Positions 39,901 through 51,900 of a stretch of DNA of 64,000 nt are shown piece after piece. The notes below the pieces were generated by a model, which saw only the letters and a program-made list of their open reading frames with translations, was not told where the DNA came from and did no database searches. A program made the position numbers and the translations under genes. Source of the stretch: Xenopus tropicalis (taxonomy: Eukaryota > Chordata > Amphibia > Anura > Pipidae); NCBI RefSeq assembly GCF_000004195.4, contig NC_030684.2:105725929-105789928 (forward strand), read 5' to 3'. Position 1 is the first letter of the stretch. Each line of letters starts with the position of its first letter.

Positions 39901-42900
39901 TGTAGGATAGCCACCTAACATTTATTTTCTGTCTTCATTTGGATTCCATGCCTGTGTAAAAGTCTAGTGGGCTATTAGAGAATAGCTTATTACTTTGAAT
40001 GAAACTGTCCTTTTTTAATGCTCTTTCCCCTATAGGGCCGCAAAGCTGTTAAAAAGGGTACTTTAGAGCAATGCCAGGAGGTGACAGAAAGTCTAAAGGT
40101 AAGTCTGTATTGTTGTGATAATTGTGGCCCATGAACTATTCCCTCTGATTCCCCATGTAGCCAATGAAAGGGACGAACAGAGATAGCAGACAAAAAATAC
40201 CACATGTGACATAGCCCTAATCTAGTGTGCCGTCAGTCTTAGAGCTGCTCTGAGTACCATTAACAGGGAAGTGGTGTTTGACAGCAGGCAGAAAGGGCTT
40301 CTGTAATGCTTCATTGGTGATTCTTACTTCCCCTGAGGGCCCAGTACACAGGCCCTTAAGCTGCCAACTGTGTCTGGAGAGGGTAGGTCAAGAGGTTTAA
40401 TCTGCACATTTATGGCAGCATAAGTAACACTAAACTTTAAAACATGTCTAGTGTTTTTGTAAACAACCCCCCCCCCCACCTTAGGCAAACAGCCAGGTAG
40501 GGAAATGTTTGCCCCTGGAGTCCCAGCAGAACAACAGCAGACACCCAAAAATTTGACATGTGTACACTAACATATTTTACACACTCATTTTTTGTCATAA
40601 AAAGTAAAGTGGTTTTTGTTGTTCAGTTGCAATTTTGGTATTGTTCAATATAATGCTTATTTCTGTGTGTGATACTTCAGTGGCATTTTGGTTAGCTTAG
40701 TAATAGTCATGTAAAGAGACATGGGCCTTTTCAAATCAGTAGCATTTTCCTGAATATTTTCAGGGCTCTCTGAGGTGAAAAATACTGAACAAATGATTAA
40801 AACATCATTAGATTTATCATTATCCCCCTACCCCTGTTTTTTCTGGTAGGCTAATTCAGAGAACGTGTCGCTGAAACCTGTCCACGTGGAGGTGCTGCAT
40901 GGTCATGTAATGGCCCATCAAAGCTTTGCACTGTGTTTAGCAATCTGGCTTAACAAACTCCTGGCCTACTCTAGTAAGTATCTCTTAATGTTCTTGTTGT
41001 GAAAAATGTCTTTCCCCATGTGTGGTATCTTCACTCAAGATCGAGTGCACTGAGCAACTTATTTTAGATGCCATTAAAAACAAAGCTGCTTTCTGTCAGT
41101 GATAGCTACTCTACCAGGAAGGAGTGTAGTTGGAAAGTTCTTCCCCTAATTGTTAAAATTGAAATCCTGTTATGGCTGAAAATCTGTTTATGTAACTATA
41201 TGTCCAGAGGATGTGGCATTTTCTCTAACATTGTGCCTTCTACTGGTTTCATTTTTAAATTTTAGTCTGAGCATCACTACTGAAAATACATTTGCTGTTA
41301 ACTAACTTCATTTTTGGTCAGTACAATATTCTTTTTATATAATATAAAATATCCAATATTTTCTGTATTTATCGTTGTACAAACAAATTTGCAATGTTCA
41401 CATGCAAGTGAAGCATAATAGTGAGTAAAATATTTAACTTTAGTTGTTTCTATCTTCTAAAACTAAAGAAATATAAAGGGTAGTGACGGATGGGGAAATT
41501 TTGTTGCCCGCGCTTAGGCCCTTACCCAACTGGGTGGATTAGGCCGAGAATCCTGTACTGTATATATAGTGTATTAAATGTTATATAAATATTGTAAACA
41601 TTGCTGTTCCTTCTAGTCTAGTGTATATGTATGTACCTTTATATACATTGTCATTTGAGGTTCAAAAATGAATCATTTCTTTTCAGGTGACTTCCGACAG
41701 ATCTTCTGTCAAGTGTGCCTAGAGCAAGAGCCAAAGCCTAGCAGTTTTAATCACACTTGTTATGTCAGCTTGTTAATTTTAAAGGACTCCAAGCTTCATA
41801 AAGGCAAGTACAACAGACAACTGACCAGCACCCTGTGACAGCAGTGTCACTGGCCATGTATCTTTTACATTTACTAAGGCAAGAAATATTAGCAGCTCCT
41901 AAGCAAATACATGTACATAAATGCAAATAAATACAGTAATCTTCTGTATACAATGAATAAATATCTTTTCCCTTTCTCTAAAAAAATATATTGCACACAA
42001 TCCCTGCTTCATTGTAATAAATAATTTTTATAATAATACACTTATTTAGTAGTATGTGCTATTGGGTACTCCTAAACAGAAAATTGCCATTTTAAGAATT
42101 AAGGGCCGCCTCCTGGGATCATAGGATTCACAGTGCACACAAACAAGCCAAGGCACACATACATGCTAGGCCCCATCAGCCAATTAATGGACAGAGTTCT
42201 GTCTTTTGCTTCCACACTTCTTCCTGTCACAGTTAAAGCTGCATTATTTCCTGTCATGTGAGGGAGCACACAGCCCATCACTAAATGGTGGATCAAGGGA
42301 AAGGATGTAAAAGGGCAATGTTTACTGATATATATATTCCAGTTTGGCGAGATTCTTAAAGGAGAAGGAAAGGCTAAAAAAGAGTTAATCTCAAGCTGCA
42401 GGCATACCTTCAGTTGTCTCAATAGGTCCCTTTATTTCACCTGTTCAGATGATCAGAAGCCAAACAGGAAGAAAAAACGCTGAGCTGTGTAAATAAAGTT
42501 CCCATAATGCCTCACTCCTGCACCGAAACCCAGACCAAGTGTACATGCTCAGTTAGTAAGACTATGGGGCTGATTTACTATTCCACGAATCCGAATGGGA
42601 AAAATTCGGATTGGAAACGAACATTTTGCGACTTTTTCGTATTTTTTGCGTTTTTTTTTCGTCGCCGTTACAACTTGCGCGAATTGTCGCGACTTTTTCA
42701 TAGCCGTTACGATTTGCTCGTATATTGTTGCGACTTTTTCGTATTGAGCGCTCGTAAAAGGTGGGCAAAACTTTCAGACTTTGCAGGATTTTGGAAGCCT
42801 CCCATAGGGCTCAATGGCACTCTGCAGCTCCAACCTGGCCCAAGGAAAGTCTCCCATAGGGCTCAATGGCACTCTGCAGCTCCAACCCGGCCCAAGGAAA

Positions 42901-45900
42901 GTCTCCCATAGGGCTCAATGGCACTCTGCAGCTCCAACCCGGCCCAAGGAAAGTCTCCCATAGGGCTCAATGGCACTCTGCAGCTCCAACCCGTCCCAAG
43001 GAAAGTCTCCCATAGGGCTCAATGGCACTCTGCAGCTCCAACCCGGCCCAAGGAAAGTCTCCCATAGGGCTCAATGGCACTCTGCAGCTCCAACCCGGCC
43101 CAAGGAAAGCCTCCCATAGGGCTCAATGGCACTCTGCAACTCCAACCTGGCCCAAGGAAAGTCTCCCATAGGGCTCAATGGCACTCTGCAGCTCCAACCT
43201 GGCCCAAGGAAAGTCACCCATAGGGCTCAATGGCACTCTGCAGCTCCAACCCGGCCCAAGGAAAGTCTCCCATAGGGCTCAATGGCACTCTGCAGCTCCA
43301 ACCTGGCCCAAGGAAAATCACCCATAGGGCTCAATGGCACTCTGCAGCTCCAACCTGGCCCAAGGAAAGTCACGATACTGAAGCTTGAATGAATCCGAAA
43401 CTTTTGTACTCGGCGCGGTGGCTACGAAAAAGTTGCGACAATTCGCACAAGTTGTAACGCTACGAAAAAGTACAATTTACGAAAAAATCGCAAAATACCG
43501 ATCATTACGAAAAAAACGCATTCGGACGCTTTTTGGACGTTCGTGGATTAGTAAATGTGCCCCTATGAGTCAGCTTCCTGCTGATTGGCTCAGATCCACA
43601 TTCCTAAGGGGGGGAGTGAGTTCTTAGCATTCTTGAGGGAGGGGGGAGCAGGAGAGAGGAGAGAGCTGTGTGTCTCTGGCACATGAATTACAGACACAAC
43701 AAATCTTTTGACAGAGAAGTCAGTTCAGTGTTTCTGTTAGTGCTTTTGGCTGTATTTACATAGACCTTTCTGATAAAGCTTACTTAGTTTTTACCTTCCT
43801 TTCTCCTTTAACGGTCACTTAAGGTCACTGAAAATAATATAAACTATCTGTTGGTTAAGTATTCATTCTGGGGGTATAGTTTTCCTTTAACTTATTCACA
43901 CTTTAAACGTTTCCATGAATGTTCAATTTAATATGAAGATTTCTGAGATCATGATTATACCTATTTGTATTATGTTGGTGGTATGTATTTGCAGCAATAA
44001 ATGTCTTCGGTTATCTTGCTATAATTAATTTGGTCATTTTAGTCATTCCCTTTATCATTATTTGCAGGAGTGCGGAAAGTTCTGCATGATCTGATCTTCA
44101 GCAGCTTTTTCATGGAAATGGAGTATAAGAAACAATTTGCTATAGAGTTTGTTAAGGTAACACATTTTTTTTTTTACCACCCATTAGTAAGGCTTAAATA
44201 TAAATACGTTAATTAGAACTAGTTTTAGATCACTTTAAAATAAAGGTAACTGTAAACAGTAAATGGGTTATACAAAGTATTTTCTGAGCAGGTGCTTTCC
44301 AAGGGTGTTATATTGGTTAATTACCTGCTAAGATTTTATCAATTTTAGCGTCTTGTACAGTAATATGCTACGTATTCCCTTCTGGCCTGTGGGACTTGCA
44401 TATTTGCATTGCTGAAGACTGCTGAACATATATGTTTTATAAAAATCACTTGTTTGAGATGCAGGCCTTAAGAAAATATCTAGGGTTAGCTATGTCTGCT
44501 CTTCAGCAGGGAATAAGGAAAAGGATAAGTTATATCTTCAGATCAAGCACAAACTACTGTTTTATTATTACAGATGTAACAAATGTAACTATTTGATTAA
44601 AATTGAGTCTATGGGAGAGGGCATTCTTGCAATTCTGAGGTTTCTGGATAATGAGTTTCCAGATAACGGATCCCTTACCTGTATAATAAAAAAAAAATAG
44701 TTAAAATATATACTTCTCAGTATATAAGCTTCTCCGTTTTTGGCAAATGGAAGTAACTGGATATCTTTTCTCTGTCCTCAGCATTACAAGCAGATACAGA
44801 AAGAATACATAAACGACGATCAGGACAGGAACATTTCAGTTACTGCAATATCAGTTCAGGTTTTCACTGTCCCTACTTTGGTATGTATATGTCATGTATA
44901 GGCATATGTAATGCACCTACATAAATTGTAATATTTCATTATTAGATTTAATAAAGTTGTTTTTAACATTATATATTTTCAAACTGTAAAGCATTTTATT
45001 TCTAAAAACATTTTCAGGATTATTAAAAAAGATAAATTAAGGAACGACTTTATCCCTTTATGGCCAAACCAGATACTATTGTGCAGGTTTTCTGACATTC
45101 CATGCTGTGTCTACTTATTTGTCCATCTACATAGCAAAGAGATGCTTATTACATTAATTTATATATTAGTTTCTAAAAGACATTTTAACCAACATTGCCT
45201 CTTAAGTACCGTATATACTCGAGTATAAGCCGATCCGAATATAAGCCAAGGTACCTAATTTTACCTAAGAAAACTGGAAAAACTTATTGACTCGAGTATA
45301 AGCCTAGGGTGGGAAATGCAGCAGCTACTGCTAAGTTTTAATAATCAAAATAAATACCAATAAAATTACATTAATTGAGGCATCAGTGGGGTATATGTTT
45401 TTCAATATTTATTTCAAAGAAAAACAGTAAACTAGCTCTGTAAGCGGAGAAGAGGGTCAACAAAAACAATATGAGTACTCCCCCACGCTCATTGCACATT
45501 GGCAAACTGGCAGCAGACCCAGTCCCGGAGGGATGTAAGGGGAAATAAGTATTGCTAGTGGGAGCCTAGGCCAGGGCACTGGAGGGTCTGGTTGCGGGGG
45601 GCCTAAATTGCACACAAAGGAGAGAGGGTGCTTGTCTAGAGGGACCCATGGCACCCAACTCGAGTATAAGCCGAGGGTGACTTTTTAAGCACATTTTGGG
45701 TGCTGAAAAACTAGGCTTATACTCAAGTATATACAGTATTATTTTTTTTTTATAAAAGATGAATAATGTAGAGCAGAAAGGTGATCCCATGGAATTGTAT
45801 ATAGATAATGCTGTGCTCAAAGAAAATTAGTTTGGTAGTATATAATCAGACATATAGCGTAGAACTGGTGTACATATTGCATAGAACTGGTGTACATATA

Positions 45901-48900
45901 GCATAGAACTGCTGTACATATAGCATAGAACTGCTAAACATATAGCATAGAACTGCTGTACAAATAATATAGAACTGGGTTGTCACAGGACACATAAATA
46001 AATATTTCAGGTTTCTGCTGCTAACCTTTTTGGTTTCAAGCTTGTACAACACCACTCTGTCTCACAGGCTCGCCTACTGATAGAAGAACAAAATGTAATG
46101 AAAGTCATCACAGAGACTTTACTCGAGGTCATAAAAGAATATCTTGGCTCAGACAACAAGTTCAACTTCCAGGGCTACAGCCAGGAACGCTTTTTCATGG
46201 TATATGCCATAATCCTTGACCTCAAGTGAGTGGATAAACCATTGTGATATCTACATGCCTGCTATCTGCTTTTTGGCTTTCCTTCAGAAAAGTGCTTCCT
46301 TTGCATACTAACTAAAATGTGCTTTTACAATCCCACCTTTAATAACTGCCCCACATTCTATGAATAAAAGTAGTCACAATTTTTGTGCTCTTTAAGGTCC
46401 TTGTACAGTTATTTACCCTTGGAACAAAAAAATGTTTCTAGTGATGGTCCTAAATTCATCCTATTTCCTATATAAGGATTTAATAGTAAGAATAAATTCA
46501 GGTTATATCAAAGATGGCAAAATAATCCCTGCTATTAAAAAAGGTATTTTTTTTTTATTTGTAGTCAGTGCCTTGACTTTTATTAGGTTTTGTCTCTAAG
46601 TACAGGTATATGACCCATTATACAGAATGCTTGGGACCAAGCGTATTCCGCATAAGGGGTCTTTCCGTAATTTGGATCTTCATACCTCAAGTCTACTAAA
46701 AAATCAATAAAACATTAATTAAACCCTCAAGGATTATTTTGCATCCAGTAAGGATTAATTATATCTTAGTTGGGATCAAATACAAAACAATGTTTTATTA
46801 TTACAGAGAAAACGGAAATCAATTTTAAAAATCTGAATTATTTGATTAAAATTGAGTCTATGGGAGACAGGCTTTACGTAATTTGGAGCTTTATGGATAT
46901 CGGGTTTCATGATAAGGGATCCTATACCTGTAATATATTACAAAAATTAAATGCTCTTATTTTTGTAAATAGCCAAAAGAATAATGTAGTGTACTGACTG
47001 GCATATTGCTGGGGTAATGCACAATGTTACAGATCAAGCAAGTAACATGCAGCTGTGCCTTAATGTTTGGAAGGCCAAAAAAAAAATAATATATATATTT
47101 TTTTTTTTACTGTTTTAGTGTTTTTCTTCTTTTATAGCTGTTCTTTCTATAACAAGCCAGCCTTTTGCTTGATGGGGATCATTGGTAATAAAGGTATAAA
47201 CCTAGCCCTTGAGATTGTAATTTAGTAGGTTAACACATTTTGGAAGAAGTTATGAAAGAGTATGTTTATTCCCCAAAATGAATACCCTGTATATAATACA
47301 GGGTTGGGACCCTTAGCCAGGAACCCAACTCAGAAAGCTCTAAATTAGGGGACGGCCATCTCCCATAAAGTCCAATATAAGCAATTCTAATTATTTCTTT
47401 TTTCTCTGTAATAATAAAACAGTACCTTGTACTTGATGGGAACTAATCTGGATCCATATTGGTGGAAAACCAATCCTATTGGGTTTAGTCCATATATAGA
47501 TGATTTTTAGGAGACGTAAGGTATGATGATCCAACTTACAAAAAAAAAAGTTATACAAAAAATCCAGGTATTAGATCCCATACCTGTATAAATTAATGGT
47601 GTCCTTTCTTCTGAACATTCTATTTAATTATTTATCATGTGTGTGTGTTTGTTTTAAAGGTATATCCTTATCTCTAAACCTACATCCTGGTCTGAGAAGT
47701 TAAAAGCCAAGTTTCTGGAAGGATTTAAATCTTTCCTCTATTTTTTATCCTGTATGCAGGTAATTTCTAATGTCAAAACAATGAAAAACACATTGCAAGT
47801 ACATTGCTATAAATATTACAATTTTATTAAAAAATGTTACATTTAGGTCACTAAAATACATTACCTCTGCCTCTCTATTAAGTATCTTCAAAGCTCCTTT
47901 TTACATGCGTAAAAATACTTTTCCTCTAAGAATCATCAGATGATAATTTGTTATTTAAGCTTAAGGCACAAGGAAAGGAAGAATCACTGCAGAGCTGTCA
48001 ACTTCTTGCCCCGTTGGGGGTGCCTAACACCTTTGCACCCCCAGCAATTCTACATTTCGCTGCAGTGTTTTAAAATATATTGTAGATGAAAGTATTATAG
48101 CATATTCTTGAATAATGCAAACAGGGATGCACTGAACCTTCAATTGCGGTATTCGGCTGAATACCCAAATGCTTCCGCTGAATACTAAACACTGAAGTGG
48201 AAATTGCCGAAATTGAAGGGTAGATGCTGTTGCCCGACTCCCATTTTTTTTTCAATACATAAGGTTTGGATTTGGTTTAGCCAGGCTCTTGGATTTGCCA
48301 AATCCAAATCCTGCTGAAAATGGCTTGGATTCAGACAAATCCCAAAGCGAATCTGGTAATTTGTGCTTCCCTAAATGCAAAGCATATATAAGCACAGTAG
48401 CTAATCAGATGTTTGCTTTCAAACAGTATAAGTCAGTCAATACAGTCAGTATTGTTCAAACTTTGGGACTTTTTTTTATTACCCTATTATAGTTTATATA
48501 GAGAATTTGACATTTGATTTGTAATATTTGTTTAAAGTATCATGGATGTTCAGTATGTGCCCAAGTTTATATTTTTGTGTCTCAATTTAAGGGCATGGAA
48601 GGGATAAGCAGGATGGTGGGACAGCACGTTGAGATGGATTCAGACTGGGAAGCTGTAATAGCTATGCAGATGCAACTGAAAAATGTCTTGACGCTGATAC
48701 AGGAATGGTGTGCAACAGATGTAAGAAAACCTTACATATCATTAATAAGTTTAGCTTTTCTTAAATGGTGGTGCTAATCAATTGAATATTTTTCTGTATC
48801 TCCCGTGTACACTAAAATAGGTTTTAAAGGGGAAGGAAAGCTACCTCTGTTTAAGATAGTAGCAGCCATTTTAGCTTGGTCTGACTTCACTTCTGTACTT

Positions 48901-51900
48901 GCATCTCTCCTGCTGCCTTGACTCTTGTTGCTGAGGGGAGGGGGGTGAGGGAGAGAGAGGAGCAAGCTGCACAGGTTCATGCCATGCCCTGAAAGGTCTG
49001 AGCTGAGAGAAGGAAGTCTGACTAAGAAACTCATGTGTACAGAATAGAAGGAAAGAAATGCGGCGTTTCTTTTTACAGAGGACTCAGAGCAGCAGTACTG
49101 TAACTTATTATTGCTGTATTTACTGTGTTTTCTGAAAAAAAAAAAAACTTAGTTTTGACCTTTAAAGCACTGTAATACCAGTGTAATTATTTCTCCCCCC
49201 ATGGCGGTTAGGACATAAAAAACAATTGAAGTTGCCTAAAATATTTATTGCTTGTTTCATACTGTATGCTTTATTTAAAATCCTGGTTCAGGAGAAAATG
49301 GGTGACACAATGGGCTGTCACTGCAAGCATTACTTAACCAGCGCCACAAAATAAACATTCATTTATTTCTATAAATCTTAAAGGAAATCTATACCCCCAA
49401 ACAATGTAGGTCTCTATAAAAATATATTGAATAAACAAGCTCATATGTAAAACCCTGCTTCATCTAAATAAACCATTTTCATAAAAATATAGTTTTTTAG
49501 TAGTGTGTGCTGTTGGGTGCACATAAATCAAAATTTTTTAGAATTAAGGGCCCCCCCTGGGATCATAGGATACACAGTGCACACAAACAAGCCAAGGCAC
49601 ACATACATGCTAGGTCACATTAGCCAATTAATAAACAGTTAGAGATGCATTACTTCTGGTCATGTGATCTCTGAGGGAGCACATAGCCAATCACTTAATG
49701 GTGGATCAAGGGAAAGGATGTTAAAGGGCAATATTTACTGATATATATATTCCAGTTTGGCATGATTCTTTAATAGGTCACTTAACATAATATAAACTAT
49801 CTGTTGGTTAAGTATTCGTTCTGTAGTTATAGTTTTCTTTTAAAGTTACTGTAAATGTCTCCTGCCCAAAATTTTACTGCCCCTAGCCAAGTAGCGGAAG
49901 CTGTGAGGAGGGGGACAAGTTAGGGGGTTAATGTCAGGCAGTTCTGTGTGCATCGTGCCCCCCTGAAGGTTTTTCTGGTGGGGGGCCCGGCACTATGAAG
50001 TTGCGACACTTTATTGTTGTGTTGAATGTTCAAATCCCTTTCTGCTGGATGCTACTTGGCTAGTGTTGGCAATATAGTTTGATTAGCCAAATGAATAATA
50101 TACATACAGATGCTTGTACGGTTCGGGCAGTAATAAACCTAACTATACGAAGAATCACTGGGTGCATGTGTGACCAGCCTATCAATGCATACAAGGCTTC
50201 CTGTGTTTAAATAAACAAGTGCAACTAAACCATTTGTCCCCTACACAAGTAACACTGGTTTTCTAAGCCTTAGATTTTTAAAAATGGAAAACCGCATTTG
50301 CTGTTTTTAATTCTTTTTTTTTTTTTTTGCCTCTAAAAAAAGGATGATATATTGCTCAAATCCTACAAGGAATGCCATCTGAGTCTTCTGCAGTGTTGCA
50401 CCCCGGTCCCTTCCCAAGAAAAGAAGCTGATAAAAATGAGTGGCCATTCATACCAAAGCTATCCATACATGGTGTCCAAAGACCCAATCAGCATACACTT
50501 ACCTCTCTCTCGGATGCTTGCTGGTTAGTGTTTAAAGTAATGTTCTATTGGGTATATAAAAAAATATTGATTGTATTTATTTCATACAGTTTGATTTGTG
50601 TCTCTCCAAGCTGCCTGATGTTACCTGAAGGCCTAAGCACATTCTGACCACTGGGTTGCTCTCACCACTTTTGACCACTTGACTTGTTTATGAGAAGCAC
50701 ATGTGAACCTGGCTAATATCAAGTGTAGTATCTGTTCTTATCAGTTTCAGATCAGATAATTGCTACTTGTGACGAAGCGGGGGGCATGATGAAAGTGGAG
50801 AAGCTGTGCTCCCTTTTGGGAAGAGCTGCCAACCTTTTTGTTGGGGGCTTCACACAAGCTTATTATGCCTAATCATGCTTTACAATTTTTATTTTCGAAA
50901 CTGCGCCAGCTGCCAGCTGGAGCCTGAATGAAGGCAATTAATGGCATTGCACCCGCACACTTCCGCACCCTTTTTGTGTTGGATTTGAGCACCTGGGATA
51001 GGTGTCATAGTCCTCGTGGCTTGGCCCTAGGCCCAGACTTGGTGGTCCCCGCCCTAGCGGGTCCGCCCGCACATGCTGTCTTCGGGCACATGGGCATCGA
51101 GAGTAACAATCCCTCAGGGTGAGGTACTCAAGGATGATACAATATCATCAGTTCTAATCAGTGGGTAGGATACCTCCTAGCTAAGGGAGGTATGGTAGTC
51201 CCCATCCACTATGAGGCAGACAATAGCTTGATCATGTGGCCAAAGGGCCAGATAGCATATGAAGCCTGAGCTGTCAGCACCCCAGGCCTTGTGAAACTGT
51301 GTTCTGCCTCACCTCACATGTTTCTACATGGCATGGGTGTAGGGGCATAGTGTATCCTCACTTTATTTGCTATCACTCCCTCTTATGTCCCTGGCCTTTT
51401 GCCTGAATCTTAAGAAATTTTTAAAATTCCAGCCAATTGGCTGGGGCAGGTTGCTACTGCACTTTTTAGGGATTTTTATATCTATTTATTATTTTAGCAC
51501 TTACAGCACTTTTTGCATTTTATGGTTCGAGTGCAATACCTTCGGTCCCACACTGATCTAGGGGGAAGATATGTGGCCATTAGGCTCCTTCTCCCCCTGA
51601 AACCAGCCCCACTGTGGGACTTCTTTGGAGGTACATTGGTTCCGGACCCCTTATATGTCTTCAGACTGGAGGGGGATGGATAAAGGAGTTTCCCCTTGTC
51701 TTGCAGAAGAAGAAATGTGAAGACCCTTACCTTCTTGTGCCTTTTGGCCAGGGAGGTCAGGGATAAAGGGGCCCACCCTAGCTTATTAAAAGTAGCACTC
51801 ACAAATATTAATAAACCCTCATGTTATCACATATTCCTGTACATATACCTGTGGATAATTGAAAGTCTGACTGATTTTGATCTCTTTGTTGCAGGTCTAC

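Larger units (their letters stand above)
42360..43807. mobile_element. nested TTAA element ('aggagaaggaaaggc' family)
   Basis: TTAA at 42356-42359 and 43808-43811; AGGAGAAGGAAAGGC at the left and TTCCTTTCTCCT at the right. The related copy at 49766-49780 shows the empty site ('gattctttaataggtcactt'). A fragment of its right end recurs at 63700-63780. Confidence 0.8.
41965..43886. mobile_element. TTAA element (family of 49382-49839) carrying nested insertions
   Basis: The left half (about 41965-42355) and the right tail (43812-43886, ending GGTATAGTTTTCCT then TTAA at 43887-43890) match the uninterrupted copy at 49382-49839. The left terminus is eroded. Between the two parts lies the 42360-43807 insertion. 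ubr1 intron 9. Confidence 0.7.

Noticed and set aside
41800..41815. GT donor GCAA/GTACAA for ubr1 exon 9
   Set aside because: It would add four bases and shift the frame into exon 10; the GC donor keeps the conserved protein.
42507..42911. 134-codon plus-strand frame
   Set aside because: Crosses from one transposon into another and into the 52-bp array; not a gene.
50372..50647. 91-codon frame starting [12 protein letters not shown]
   Set aside because: Out-of-frame shadow of ubr1 exon 15 running into the intron.
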